Of a DNA stretch of 64,000 nucleotides, positions 45,538-54,666 are shown one piece after another (positions within the stretch are counted from its first letter, which is position 1; each line of letters begins with the position of its first letter). The notes under the pieces were generated by a model that saw only the letters and a program-made list of their open reading frames with translations, did no database searches and was not told the origin of the DNA. This DNA comes from Demequina capsici (GTDB taxonomy: Bacteria; Actinomycetota; Actinomycetes; Actinomycetales; Demequinaceae): the NCBI RefSeq assembly GCF_032102965.1, contig NZ_CP134880.1, forward strand, positions 2,170,001 through 2,234,000, written 5' to 3'. A program made the position numbers and the translations under genes.

Positions 45538-47382
45538 CTACTTCTCCGCGTCGTCGGCGCCCGGCGAGGTCTTCGCGACCTGCATCAGGAACTCGGCGTT
45601 CGTCTTGTTCTCCTTCAGCTTGCCCAGGAGCAGCTCGATGGCCTGCTGCTGCTCGAGCGCCGTGAGCACGCGACGCAGCTTCCACATGATCTTCAGCTCC
45701 TCGGCGCTCATGAGGATCTCCTCACGGCGCGTGCCCGACGCGTTCACGTCGACGGCCGGGAAGATGCGGCGGTCGGCGAGCGTGCGGGAGAGCTTGAGCT
45801 CCATGTTTCCGGTGCCCTTGAACTCCTCGAAGATGACCTCGTCGGCCTTCGAGCCGGTCTCGACCAGCGCGGTCGCGAGGATCGTCAGCGAGCCGCCGTG
45901 CTCGATGTTGCGAGCCGCGCCGAAGAAGCGCTTCGGCGGGTACAGCGCCGACGAGTCGACACCACCGGAGAGGATGCGGCCCGACGCGGGCGCGGCGATG
46001 TTGTACGCGCGGCCCAGGCGGGTGATCGAGTCGAGCAGCACCACGACGTCCTGGCCCATCTCGGTGAGACGCTTGGCGCGCTCGATCGCGAGCTCGGCGA
46101 CGGCCGTGTGGTCGGACGCGGGACGGTCGAACGTCGAGGCGATGACCTCGCCACGGACCGTGCGCTGCATGTCCGTGACCTCCTCAGGACGCTCGTCGAC
46201 GAGCACGACCATGAGGTGGACCTCGGGGTTGTTCTGCGAGATCGCGTTCGCGATCGACTGCAGCACCAGGGTCTTGCCGGCCTTCGGGGGCGAGACGATG
46301 AGGCCTCGCTGGCCCTTTCCGATCGGCGCGACGAGGTCGATCACGCGGTTGGTCATGTTGCGCGGCTCGGTCTCGAGGTGCAGGCGCTGCTGCGGGTACA
46401 GCGGCGTGAGGTCGCCGAACACCGGGCGGCCCTTGGCGTCCTCAGGCGTCTGCCCGTTCACCTGGGTGATCGTGGCGAGCGCCGAGAACTTCTGACGCTG
46501 GCCGCGCTCGCCAGGTCGCGGCGGGCGGGCGGTTCCCGCGACCGCGTCACCACGACGCAGCCCGTACTTCTTGATCTGGTTCATCGAGACGTACACGTCT
46601 GCCTTGCCGGGCAGGTAGCCCGCCGTACGCACGAACGCGTAGCTGTCAAGCACGTCGACTATGCCGCCGATCGGGGTGATCTCCTCGCCCTCGCGAGGCG
46701 CGTCCTCGTCGTACTGCTGGTGCTGCTGCTGAGGCGCGGTGCCACCGGTCTCGCCACCCTCGCGCTCACGGCCACGACCGCGGCCACGACCGCGGCCACG
46801 GCGACGACGGTTGCCGCGGTCGCCGTCGAGGTCGTCCTGACCGCCCCGGTTGCCACCGTTGCTGTTGCCGCTGTTGCCGTTGCCGCTGTTGCCGTTGCCG
46901 CCCTGGCGACGCTCGCCGCCGTCGGAGTCGCCTGAGGCAGCCATGGACACCGCTTCCTTCGCGCGTCGCGCGCGCTCGTCGGCGGACTCGCCGTCATGCT
47001 GGTCGCCGGAGCCGGCCGGAGCCTCGTCGCGGGTGGGCAGGTCGATCTTGATCTCAGGCGTCGCATCGGCCGAAGCGGTCTGGGCCGCAGGGGCATCCGC
47101 CGCAGGCGCTCCCGCCTTGGACGTCGCCCTGCGCGACGAGGCCTTCTTGGGTGCCTCGCCCTTGGGCGCGGCCTGCTTCGGCTCAGCCTGCTTCGGCTCC
47201 GCCTTGGCAGGCTCGGGCTTGGACGGCACCACGCCGCCGTGACGGATGGCCTCCACCAGGTCGGACTTGCGCATGCGGGCGGTGCCGGAGACACCGAGCT
47301 CCGCTGCAAGCGCCTGCAGCTGGGGAAGCTTCAAAGCTGTGAGGGCCGCGGTGTTGTCGCTGGCCGTCGTCGTGTCGGTCAC
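45538..47382 (-). CDS. rho: Transcription termination factor Rho with long disordered insert
   Basis: This 614-residue hexameric RNA helicase ends transcription. Order: Rho_N domain (about 8-55), a disordered insert of about 170 residues (Lys/Ala/Pro-rich, then NGNSGNGNSGNSNGG and an RGRGRGRGRGRE tract), the RNA-binding cold-shock domain (ITPIGGIVDVLDSYAFVRT), and the ATPase with P-loop SPPKAGKTLVLQ and VVLLDSITRLGRAYN. Such inserts are usual in high-GC Actinobacteria and add RNA affinity. GTG at 47382 is preferred since AAGGA lies at proper distance; an ATG 6 bases upstream abuts the ribosome site. Confidence 0.96.
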   Translation of the reverse strand: MTDTTTASDNTAALTALKLPQLQALAAELGVSGTARMRKSDLVEAIRHGGVVPSKPEPAKAEPKQAEPKQAAPKGEAPKKASSRRATSKAGAPAADAPAAQTASADATPEIKIDLPTRDEAPAGSGDQHDGESADERARRAKEAVSMAASGDSDGGERRQGGNGNSGNGNSGNSNGGNRGGQDDLDGDRGNRRRRGRGRGRGRGREREGGETGGTAPQQQHQQYDEDAPREGEEITPIGGIVDVLDSYAFVRTAGYLPGKADVYVSMNQIKKYGLRRGDAVAGTARPPRPGERGQRQKFSALATITQVNGQTPEDAKGRPVFGDLTPLYPQQRLHLETEPRNMTNRVIDLVAPIGKGQRGLIVSPPKAGKTLVLQSIANAISQNNPEVHLMVVLVDERPEEVTDMQRTVRGEVIASTFDRPASDHTAVAELAIERAKRLTEMGQDVVVLLDSITRLGRAYNIAAPASGRILSGGVDSSALYPPKRFFGAARNIEHGGSLTILATALVETGSKADEVIFEEFKGTGNMELKLSRTLADRRIFPAVDVNASGTRREEILMSAEELKIMWKLRRVLTALEQQQAIELLLGKLKENKTNAEFLMQVAKTSPGADDAEK

Positions 47383-47593
47383 GTACATTCCTTCCCTCGC
47401 ACGAGCACGCTTGGCTCTGAAGTGCGAGTCGATCCACGCGGGTACGTTCGCATAAGCGTCAAAGAAGGCTGGACGCCTCACACGTGGATTGCTGTCCGCC
47501 GGGGCGATACGCGCCGATCCGGGGGAAGCACGCCCAGCGTAGCACCGCCGTTGCCCCTGCACAATCGAGGCTTTCGGCGGGTCGTGGCATCTG

Positions 47594-47622
47594 TTGCCGA
47601 CGCCCTGTCGCTGGAATAGCCT
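47594..47622 (+). promoter_or_regulatory. Promoter of the DUF6325 gene
   Basis: A -35 box TTGCCG (47594-47599) and -10 box TAGCCT (47617-47622) are exactly 17 bases apart. The leader carries GAGGGGAAGGGG before the ATG at 47674. The rest of the 47389-47673 gap, which must hold the rho promoter on the minus strand, shows no other clear element. Confidence 0.65.
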
Positions 47623-47673
47623 CCGAAGGGAGGGGGCGTCGACCGGTGCCGCCTCGAGGGGAAGGGGAACGCC

Positions 47674-48111
47674 ATGGGACTCGGACCGATCGAGGTCGTC
47701 GTCATCGGATTCGGACAGGACCGCTTCGACGGTTCGATCCTGCCGGAGCTGCAACGGCTCGTCGACTCGGGCACCATCCGGATCGTCGACGCTGTGCTCG
47801 CCCGCAAGGACGCCGACGGCGCCGCTACCGTGCTCGAGATCGACGACGCCACCGATGACGGGCTCGACGCGCTGCGCGCGCTCGTCTCCGAGATCGACGG
47901 GCTGATCTCCGACGACGACGTCGACGAGCTGGTCGAGGAGCTCGCGCCAGGGTCGGCCGCTGCGATCCTCTGCTTCGAGCACACGTGGGTGGTACCCCTG
48001 CGCGATGCGATCTCCGCAGCGGGCGGGCGGCTGCTCGACACCATGCGCATCCCCGGCCCCGTCGCCGACGACGTGCTCGCCGCAGTCGCGGCACTCGACA
48101 ACCAGGACTGA
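47674..48111 (+). CDS. DUF6325 family protein
   Basis: This 145-residue acidic protein begins GLGPIEVVVIGFGQDRFDG, the family hallmark, alternates strands and helices, and contains ALVSEIDGLISDDDVDELVEEL. No membrane segment or known catalytic residue is seen. It precedes a SHOCT protein gene by 9 bases, a pairing seen in many Actinobacteria and thought to relate to stress, but function is unknown. Confidence 0.8.
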   Translation: MGLGPIEVVVIGFGQDRFDGSILPELQRLVDSGTIRIVDAVLARKDADGAATVLEIDDATDDGLDALRALVSEIDGLISDDDVDELVEELAPGSAAAILCFEHTWVVPLRDAISAAGGRLLDTMRIPGPVADDVLAAVAALDNQD

Positions 48112-48120
48112 GGAGCGATC

Positions 48121-48432
48121 ATGCCCATCCGTGTAGGACGACCAGGCCTCATCGGCACCATGGCGCGCACCGCCGTCATCTCCGGCACCGCCACCGCGGT
48201 CTCCGGCAACGTCGCCAGGCGCCAGGCGGCACGCGCACAGCGCAGCGCCGCGCCCGCATACGCGGAGGCGGCCTACGCCGAGCCCGTCGCCGCCGCACCC
48301 GTGCCGCAGGTCGCCGCACCGTCCGCGGGAGGCGACCTCATGGCTCAGCTGACGAAGCTCGGAGAGATGCGCGCAGCAGGACTGCTCGACGACGCCGAGT
48401 TCGCCGCCGCGAAGGCCAAGCTGCTCGCCTGA
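48121..48432 (+). CDS. Small SHOCT-domain protein
   Basis: This 103-residue protein has a basic N-terminus (PIRVGRPGLIGTMARTAV), an Ala/Pro-rich linker and a C-terminal SHOCT helical motif (QLTKLGEMRAAGLLDDAEFAAAKAKLL), which mediates oligomerisation in many membrane or signalling proteins. It is co-transcribed with the DUF6325 gene. Confidence 0.85.
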   Translation: MPIRVGRPGLIGTMARTAVISGTATAVSGNVARRQAARAQRSAAPAYAEAAYAEPVAAAPVPQVAAPSAGGDLMAQLTKLGEMRAAGLLDDAEFAAAKAKLLA

Positions 48433-48594
48433 GCACAGCGCAGCCGTGGACCGGCAGCCTCATCGCGCCCGTCCACGCCTGCGCATGCCTACGAACCCGG
48501 ATCGCGGTTGCGGCGTGGCGAGGTCGACCGTCCCCAGGCCCGCTCTAGCCTGCCATCAAGGGGTCCGAAGCAGCCCCGAGGGGAAGGGATCGCC

Positions 48595-49635
48595 ATGGCG
48601 TCGTGGGCCGAGCAGGTGCGCGAGACGCGCTGGTCGGGACGGCTCAACACCGTCCAGTACATGCGCGAGGCGGTGTTCTTCGACGGCGATCGGGTGCGGG
48701 CGCAGCACACCAGGTTCTGGCTGCTCCTGCTGCTCGCGAGCGCGATCGCCACCGCAGGCGTCGTCGCGGACTCGACCGCCACCGTGATCGGCGCGATGAT
48801 CGTGGCACCGCTGATGCGTCCCATCCAGGGCACGATGCTCGCCACCGTGCTCGGCGACCACCGGAACCTGCTCCGCTCGGTCGCACTCATGCTCGCCGGA
48901 GCTGCCGCGGCCGTCGCCGTCGGCTTCGTCCTGGGACTGCTCGTGGTGCAGCCCGTCGTCGCGGAGACCAATGCGCAGGTCGCGGGTCGCGTCTCCCCTG
49001 GTCTGGTCGACCTCTTCGCCGCGCTCGCGGTGGGAGCCGTCGGCTCCGTGGCGCTGATCCGCTCGGACATCTCCGACACCCTCCCCGGCGTCGCGATCGC
49101 GATCTCGCTGGTGCCGCCGCTGGTCGTCGTAGGCCTCACCCTCGAGTCCGGCGAGCCTGCGCAGGCGCTCGGCGCGCTCCTGCTCTTCCTCACCAACGTC
49201 GCGGCCATCCTCGCTACCGGCGCGCTCGTGATGGGCATCTTCGGCTACTCCCGACTCCGGCTCGAGGCCTCGGATGACAAGGAGGCGGAGCGTCGCCGCC
49301 GCGCCCGCACCTACATGACGATGGCCGCGCTCGTGCTCGTCGTGAGCGGACCTCTCACCTACTCGACCGCGCATGCGATCGAGAACAACTCCCGCATCGG
49401 CAAGATCCGCACCTACGTGGACCAGGCTGCCGCCGACTCCAAGTGGACGATCGTGTCCGTGACCGCGCGCGAGAACAACATGGTCCACGTGCTCATCAAG
49501 GGCACCCCGCCGCTGCCTGACGTGAGCGCGGTCTACGCGGACATGGCCGCCTCGGGCCTCGACGTCGACTCGATCATCCTCGAGTTCGTCCCCTCCTACA
49601 CGTTCGACTCGAACGGCGCGCGCGACTCGTTCTGA
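48595..49635 (+). CDS. DUF389 membrane protein
   Basis: This 346-residue protein has about six membrane segments with the family motif STATVIGAMIVAPLMRPIQGTML and a C-terminal soluble region. Role unknown for the family; transport is often assumed. The ATG at 48595 has GGGGAAGGG 7 bases upstream; that leader sequence resembles the one before the DUF6325 gene. A -10 like TAGCCT lies at 48546-48551. A strong bidirectional terminator follows. Confidence 0.9.
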   Translation: MASWAEQVRETRWSGRLNTVQYMREAVFFDGDRVRAQHTRFWLLLLLASAIATAGVVADSTATVIGAMIVAPLMRPIQGTMLATVLGDHRNLLRSVALMLAGAAAAVAVGFVLGLLVVQPVVAETNAQVAGRVSPGLVDLFAALAVGAVGSVALIRSDISDTLPGVAIAISLVPPLVVVGLTLESGEPAQALGALLLFLTNVAAILATGALVMGIFGYSRLRLEASDDKEAERRRRARTYMTMAALVLVVSGPLTYSTAHAIENNSRIGKIRTYVDQAAADSKWTIVSVTARENNMVHVLIKGTPPLPDVSAVYADMAASGLDVDSIILEFVPSYTFDSNGARDSF

Positions 49636-49638
49636 CAT

Positions 49639-49678
49639 GCGACGAGGGCCGGCGCCTCACGGCACCGGCCCTCGTCGC
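49639..49678. terminator. Bidirectional terminator between DUF389 and ABC exporter genes
   Basis: A perfect 14-bp stem GCGACGAGGGCCGG (49639-49652) with 49665-49678, extended inward by three pairs around a TCAC loop. It fills the whole 48-base gap between two convergent genes. Confidence 0.85.
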
Positions 49679-49683
49679 TTCCG

Positions 49684-51666
49684 TCAGCGATCCACGTCGG
49701 GATCGTCCAGGGACTCCCCCTTGTGCGCCGGCGCCTCGGTGTGCGGAACGGACGGATCGTCGAACGCCACCGGCTGCGCCCCAGCGGGGGCGTGCACCGG
49801 GTCGATCGGAGGCTCGACCTCGTCGACCGGCGCCGAGAACTGGGCCTCGTAGAGCCGCGCGTACGCACCCTTGAGGGCCAGCAGCTCCGCGTGGTTGCCC
49901 TGTTCCACGATCGAACCGTTCTCCATCACGAGGATCAGGTCCGCGTCGCGGATGGTGGACAGACGGTGCGCGATCACGAACGCCGTGCGATCGCGACGCA
50001 GCTTCTCCATCGCGTGCTGCACGAGCAGCTCGGTACGGGTGTCCACCGAGCTCGTCGCCTCGTCGAGGATCAGCACCTGCGGCCGCGACACGAACGCCCT
50101 GGCGATCGTGATGAGCTGCCGCTCGCCGACGGACACGTTCGTCGCGTCGTCGTCCAGCACCGTGTCGTAGCCGTCGGGCAGCGAATGCACGAAGCGGTCC
50201 ACGTACGCAGCCTTCGCCGCAGCGTGGATCTCATCCTCCGTCGCACCGTCACGGCCGTACGCGATGTTGTCGCGGATCGTGCCGCCGAACAGCCACGCGT
50301 CCTGCAGGACCATGCCAGTGCGCGAACGAAGGTCGTCCCGCGTCATCTTGGCGATGTCCACGCCGTCGAGCGTGATCCGACCGCCGTTGAGCTCGTAGAA
50401 CCGCATGATGAGGTTGACGAGCGTGGTCTTGCCGGCACCCGTCGGGCCGACGATCGCTACCGTCCTGCCGGGCTCCACCGTCAGGTCGAGGTTGTCGATG
50501 AGAGGCTTGTCCTCGACGTAACGGAACGTGACGTCCTCGAACACCAGCCGACCGTGGTCGTCGGCGGGCGTCAGCGCCGGGTCCTCATCGGGCGACTGCT
50601 CCTCGGCGTCCAGCAGCTCGAAGACTCGCTCCGCGCTCGCCACGCCGGACTGCAGCAGGTTCGCCATGGAGCCCAGCTGCGTCAGCGGCTGCTGGAACTG
50701 CCGCGAGTACTGGATGAACGCCTGCACGTCGCCCAGCGGAAGGCTGCCGTTGGTCACCATGACACCGCCGACGACGGCGACCGCCACGTACACCAGGTTC
50801 CCGACGAACATCGTCGACGGCATGATGATCCCGGAGATGAACTGTGCGCCGAAGCTCGCCTCGTAGAGCTCCTCGTTCTTGCGCGCGAACTCCTCCTGGG
50901 TCTCCTTCTGGCGGCCGAACACCTTCACCAGCGCGTGGCCGGTGTAGCCCTCCTCGATCTGCCCGTTGAGCGTGCCCGTGTGCTTCCACTGGTCCACGAA
51001 CTTGGGCTGCGACCGCTTGGCCACCTGCATCACGATGCCGAGCGTGAGCGGGATCGAGACGATCGCCACCAGCGCCAGCCACGGTGAGATGTAGATCATC
51101 ATGATGAGCACGCCGATGACGGTCAGCAGCGACGTGAACAGCTGGCTCAGCGTCTGCTGGAGCGTCTGCGACACGTTGTCGATGTCGTTCGTCACGCGGG
51201 ACAGCAGCTCACCGCGCTGGTGGCGGTCCACGTAGCTGAGCGGCAGGCGGTGGATCTTGTCCTCCACCTGCTCGCGCAGCCGGTACACCGTGCGCTGCGT
51301 GATGCCGTTGAGGATGTACCCCTGGATGAACTGCAGCAGGGCCGCGAAGAGGTAGATGACGATCAGCCACGCGAGGATCGTGTGGATCCGCCCGAAGTCC
51401 ACTCCGGTGCCGCCCAGGAGACCTTCGAAGACGAGGGTCGTCGCGTTACCGAGGATCTTGGGGCCCATGACGTTCAGGGCGACCGAGGCCGCTCCCAGGA
51501 AGATCACGAAGTAGACCAGGCTCTTCTCGGGGCTGAGCAGGCCGGCGAGTCGCCGCACCGAGCCCTTGAAGTCCTGCGCCTTCTCCGCCGGAGCGCCACC
51601 CATGTGGCCCATGGGCCCCGGTCCACCCCGCCGCTGCGGGGGACGGTTCTGCGTCTCGGTGCTCAT
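49684..51666 (-). CDS. ABC exporter half-transporter, catalytic-site subunit (permease-ATPase)
   Basis: This 660-residue half-transporter has an N-terminal extension (QNRPPQRRGGPGPMGHMGGA), six membrane segments (about 55-350) and an ATPase domain: Walker A GPTGAGKTTLV, Walker B QVLILDEATSS with the catalytic Glu, H-loop AHRLS, but an altered signature SVGER instead of SGGQ. Its partner (51663-53393) has the complementary losses, so the pair forms one active and one degenerate ATP site, as in heterodimeric multidrug exporters. ATGA overlap with the partner gene. Confidence 0.92.
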   Translation of the reverse strand: MSTETQNRPPQRRGGPGPMGHMGGAPAEKAQDFKGSVRRLAGLLSPEKSLVYFVIFLGAASVALNVMGPKILGNATTLVFEGLLGGTGVDFGRIHTILAWLIVIYLFAALLQFIQGYILNGITQRTVYRLREQVEDKIHRLPLSYVDRHQRGELLSRVTNDIDNVSQTLQQTLSQLFTSLLTVIGVLIMMIYISPWLALVAIVSIPLTLGIVMQVAKRSQPKFVDQWKHTGTLNGQIEEGYTGHALVKVFGRQKETQEEFARKNEELYEASFGAQFISGIIMPSTMFVGNLVYVAVAVVGGVMVTNGSLPLGDVQAFIQYSRQFQQPLTQLGSMANLLQSGVASAERVFELLDAEEQSPDEDPALTPADDHGRLVFEDVTFRYVEDKPLIDNLDLTVEPGRTVAIVGPTGAGKTTLVNLIMRFYELNGGRITLDGVDIAKMTRDDLRSRTGMVLQDAWLFGGTIRDNIAYGRDGATEDEIHAAAKAAYVDRFVHSLPDGYDTVLDDDATNVSVGERQLITIARAFVSRPQVLILDEATSSVDTRTELLVQHAMEKLRRDRTAFVIAHRLSTIRDADLILVMENGSIVEQGNHAELLALKGAYARLYEAQFSAPVDEVEPPIDPVHAPAGAQPVAFDDPSVPHTEAPAHKGESLDDPDVDR

Positions 51667-53393
51667 GCCGCCTCCACTCGCAGCTGCGTGCTGACGATCT
51701 CCTGGTAGGTCTCCGACGTGACGAGCAGCTCGTCGTGAGTGCCGCGGTCGATGATCCGGCCATCCTCGAGGACGAGGATCTGGTCGGCGTCGACGATCGA
51801 CGACACGCGCTGTGCCACGACGAGGACCGTCGTGTCAGCGAACTCCTTGGCCAGAGCCGCCCTGAGCCTCGCATCGGTCGCCGTGTCGAGCGCGGAGAAC
51901 GAGTCGTCGAAGACCAGGATGTCGGGCTTCCTCACGAGCGCTCGCGCGATGGCGAGACGCTGACGCTGTCCGCCGGACACGGACGTGCCGCCCTGCGCGA
52001 CCTCCGTGTCGAGCCCGTGGGGCATGGCGCGCACGAAGTCAGCGCCCTGCGCCACCTCGAGCGCATGCCACAGCTCCTCGTCCGTCGCGTCCGGCGCTCC
52101 GTACCGGAGGTTCGACGCCACCGTCCCGGAGAAGAGGTAAGGCCGCTGCGGCACGATGCCGAGGCGCGACCAGAGACTCTCCAGCGCGGCATCGCGCACC
52201 TCGACGCCCGACACGCGGATCGACCCGGACGATGCGTCGTACAGGCGGGACACGAGACCCACCAGCGTCGACTTGCCGGAGCCGGTGGACCCGATGACGG
52301 CCGTCGTGGTGCCGGGAGCGGCCACGAACGTGATGCCGCCGAGCACCGGCTGCTCCGCGCCCGGGTACTTGAAGTCGACACCGTCGAACACCAGCTCGCC
52401 AGGCGTGGGGAAGTCGGTCACCGGATCGGCGCTCTCGAGCACCGTCGTGTCCGTCTCCAGGACCTCGCCGATGCGATCGGCGGACACCGTGGCACGCGGC
52501 AGCATGACGAACAGGAACGTCGCCATCATCACGGACATGAGGATCTGGATCAGGTAGGTCAGGAACGCCGTCAGCGCACCCACCTGCATCTCACCGCTGT
52601 TGACGCGGTCCGCCCCGAACCAGATCACCGCGACAGAGCTGAGGTTCAGCACCACGAACACCAGGGGGAACATCGCAGCCATCAAGCGGCCGGCCTTGAG
52701 CGCCGACTCCGTGACGTCCGCGTTCGCTCCGGCGAAACGCTCCGACTCGACCGGCTCACGCACGAACGCACGGACCACCCGGATGCCGGTCAGCTGCTCA
52801 CGCAGCACCTGGTTCACACGGTCGATGCGCCGTTGCATGCGCTGGAAGTGGGGCACCATGCGCGTCACGATCGCCATGACGGCGATCAGCAGCACCGGGA
52901 TCGCGACCACCATGATCCAGGACAGGCCCGCGTCCTGGTGGACGGCCATGATGACGCCGCCGATCGCCATGAACGGCGCGCTGACGAGCATGGTCGCGCC
53001 CATCAGCACGAGCATCTGCACCTGCTGCACGTCGTTCGTGGTGCGGGTGATCAGGGACGGCGCGCCGAACTTCTGCACCTCCGCCTCGGAGAACTCTCCG
53101 GCGCGCATGAAGATGCGGCGGCGCAGGTCGCGTCCGACGCGCATCGCCAGCTTGGCGCCGAAGTACGTCGCGCTGATCGCGCACGCGACCTGCACCAGGG
53201 TGAGCACCAGCATCACGCCGCCGACCGACCAGATGTGACTCAGGTCGCCGACCGCCACACCCTTGTCGATGATGTCGGCGTTCAGGCTCGGCAGGTACAG
53301 GTTGGCGATCGACTGGGCCAGCTGGAACACGATGATCCCAGCCAGCAGCCCCATGTACGGGCTTATCGACGATTTGAGCAGCTTCCAGAGCAT
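51663..53393 (-). CDS. ABC exporter half-transporter, degenerate-site subunit (permease-ATPase)
   Basis: This 576-residue half-transporter has six membrane segments (about 15-310) and an ATPase domain: Walker A GSTGSGKSTLV and canonical signature SGGQRQR, but the catalytic Glu after Walker B is Asp (ILVFDDSFSALD) and the H-loop His is Gln (VVAQRVSSI). These losses mark the non-hydrolytic site of a heterodimer with the 660-residue subunit. It follows the TetR gene by 3 bases, so exporter and regulator form one operon. Confidence 0.92.
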   Translation of the reverse strand: MLWKLLKSSISPYMGLLAGIIVFQLAQSIANLYLPSLNADIIDKGVAVGDLSHIWSVGGVMLVLTLVQVACAISATYFGAKLAMRVGRDLRRRIFMRAGEFSEAEVQKFGAPSLITRTTNDVQQVQMLVLMGATMLVSAPFMAIGGVIMAVHQDAGLSWIMVVAIPVLLIAVMAIVTRMVPHFQRMQRRIDRVNQVLREQLTGIRVVRAFVREPVESERFAGANADVTESALKAGRLMAAMFPLVFVVLNLSSVAVIWFGADRVNSGEMQVGALTAFLTYLIQILMSVMMATFLFVMLPRATVSADRIGEVLETDTTVLESADPVTDFPTPGELVFDGVDFKYPGAEQPVLGGITFVAAPGTTTAVIGSTGSGKSTLVGLVSRLYDASSGSIRVSGVEVRDAALESLWSRLGIVPQRPYLFSGTVASNLRYGAPDATDEELWHALEVAQGADFVRAMPHGLDTEVAQGGTSVSGGQRQRLAIARALVRKPDILVFDDSFSALDTATDARLRAALAKEFADTTVLVVAQRVSSIVDADQILVLEDGRIIDRGTHDELLVTSETYQEIVSTQLRVEAA

Positions 53394-53396
53394 GAA

Positions 53397-54023
53397 TCAG
53401 TCCCCTTCCCGGGAGATGCCACGGAGGATGAAGTCGGTGAGCTCGTCGGCCGTGATCTCACGGGACGAGCGGATGAACGGCATCGAGGTGCCGAAGACCA
53501 GGATGCGCAGATAGTCGACCGCGGTGGCCGGATCCACGCGCAGCTGGTGCGCGTGGGGCGCGAGCAAGGCTTCGACGACGCCGGTGGCCTCGCCGAGCGG
53601 CCCCTTCGCCTCGGGGTGGCCGTGCTGCCGGGCGTGGTCCCTGGGACCGAGCGCGGTCATGAACGCGACCACTCGCGTGACGCGTTCGTGAAGGAGCGTC
53701 ACGACCTGCGCGACCTTGACGTCGAGCGGAGCCTCGGGGTCGATCGCACCCATGACCGCGAGCGTGCTCGCCGGGTCGACCACGCGCAGCACCGCTGCGT
53801 CGATCAGCGAGTCCTTGTCATCGAAGACCCTGAAGATCGTGCCCTCCGCCACGCCTGCAGCCTCGGCGATCTCACGGGTCGTCACCTCGGCGCCGCGCTC
53901 CAGGATCAACGGGATCGCAGCGTCGAGGATGTGAGCGCGTCGGTCGTCGGGCGCCATGCGGGGCGCGCGTCCGGACGGCGCCGACTCCGCGCCGTGCGTG
54001 ATCGCGCCCGCCCTGGTCATCAC
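53397..54023 (-). CDS. TetR-family repressor of the ABC exporter operon
   Basis: This 208-residue regulator has the TetR helix-turn-helix (about 28-75: RRAHILDAAIPLILERGAEVT, AEGTIFRVFDDKDSLI). The GTG at 54023 lies 6 bases after a -10 box TAGAGT and 3 bases upstream of an in-frame ATG, so a leaderless mRNA is likely. A palindromic operator adjoins the -10 box, indicating autorepression of the regulator-exporter operon. The inducer is unknown; drugs or metabolites exported by the pump are typical. Confidence 0.88.
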   Translation of the reverse strand: MMTRAGAITHGAESAPSGRAPRMAPDDRRAHILDAAIPLILERGAEVTTREIAEAAGVAEGTIFRVFDDKDSLIDAAVLRVVDPASTLAVMGAIDPEAPLDVKVAQVVTLLHERVTRVVAFMTALGPRDHARQHGHPEAKGPLGEATGVVEALLAPHAHQLRVDPATAVDYLRILVFGTSMPFIRSSREITADELTDFILRGISREGD

Positions 54024-54029
54024 CCGAGC

Positions 54030-54054
54030 ACTCTAAGTGAGTGAGTGCTCACTT
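54030..54054 (-). promoter_or_regulatory. Leaderless promoter and TetR operator of the exporter operon
   Basis: On the minus strand the -10 box TAGAGT (54035-54030) is preceded by a palindrome AAGTGAG-6-CTCACTT (54035-54054). A second inverted repeat GAGCACTC/GAGTGCTC (54026-54033 with 54043-54050) overlaps it. The site lies inside the 3' end of the GNAT gene. Confidence 0.65.
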
Positions 54055-54653
54055 CGCAACTCCGAACCTGCATCCCACCCCCGTGCCCACGTCACCACGT
54101 CGGCCGTCCGACCCACCGCGACGAAGCCCACCCGCGGGTAGAACGCCTGCGCACCCCGGTTCGCGACCTCCGCTACCAGATGCACCCCGGCGACGCCCCT
54201 GCGCATCAGCAGCCCGGCAGCCGCCTCTATCAGCATGCGCCCCACGCCACGACCCTGCTGATCGGGCAGCAGATCGATGTGCAGATGCGCCGGGAACTCG
54301 CCCAGCTGCGGGCCCAGCATCCGCTCAGGATCCGCCGCGGACGGCAGCAACCACCCGTCGTCGACCGTCACCGGCTGATGGTCAGCAACCCTCTCCGGCC
54401 ACCACGTCTCCACGAACCACCGCTGGAACGTCTCCGTGTCCGACGTGCCCAGCACATAGCCTCGCGCCTCACCCTCGACGTCCCACACCAGGCAGAAGCC
54501 ACCCGGGCCATGAAGGTACGGCGTCGCATAGACGTCGGCGAGCGCCGTGTCGTCGCAGAACACTCCCGTCGCGTCCGAACCCTGCCTGCCCGTCAGCAGG
54601 CAGATGCGCGCGACCTGCGCATGATCGGCAGCGACAGCCGGACGGATCCCCAT
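54033..54653 (-). CDS. GNAT-family N-acetyltransferase
   Basis: This 206-residue acetyltransferase has the acetyl-CoA binding motif LLPDQQGRGVGRMLIEAA and the C-terminal GFVAVGR strand. Substrate unknown. ATG 54653 (MGIRPAVAAD) is chosen because it gives the normal GNAT N-terminus and lies 7 bases after TAGCGT, a leaderless -10 box; a GTG 36 bases upstream has no support. Its C-terminus runs across the exporter operator. Confidence 0.85.
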   Translation of the reverse strand: MGIRPAVAADHAQVARICLLTGRQGSDATGVFCDDTALADVYATPYLHGPGGFCLVWDVEGEARGYVLGTSDTETFQRWFVETWWPERVADHQPVTVDDGWLLPSAADPERMLGPQLGEFPAHLHIDLLPDQQGRGVGRMLIEAAAGLLMRRGVAGVHLVAEVANRGAQAFYPRVGFVAVGRTADVVTWARGWDAGSELRSEHSLT

Positions 54654-54660
54654 GGGAGGG

Positions 54661-54666
54661 ACGCTA
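54661..54666 (-). promoter_or_regulatory. -10 box of a leaderless GNAT transcript
   Basis: TAGCGT (54666-54661 on the minus strand) precedes the ATG at 54653 by 7 bases. Confidence 0.45.
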
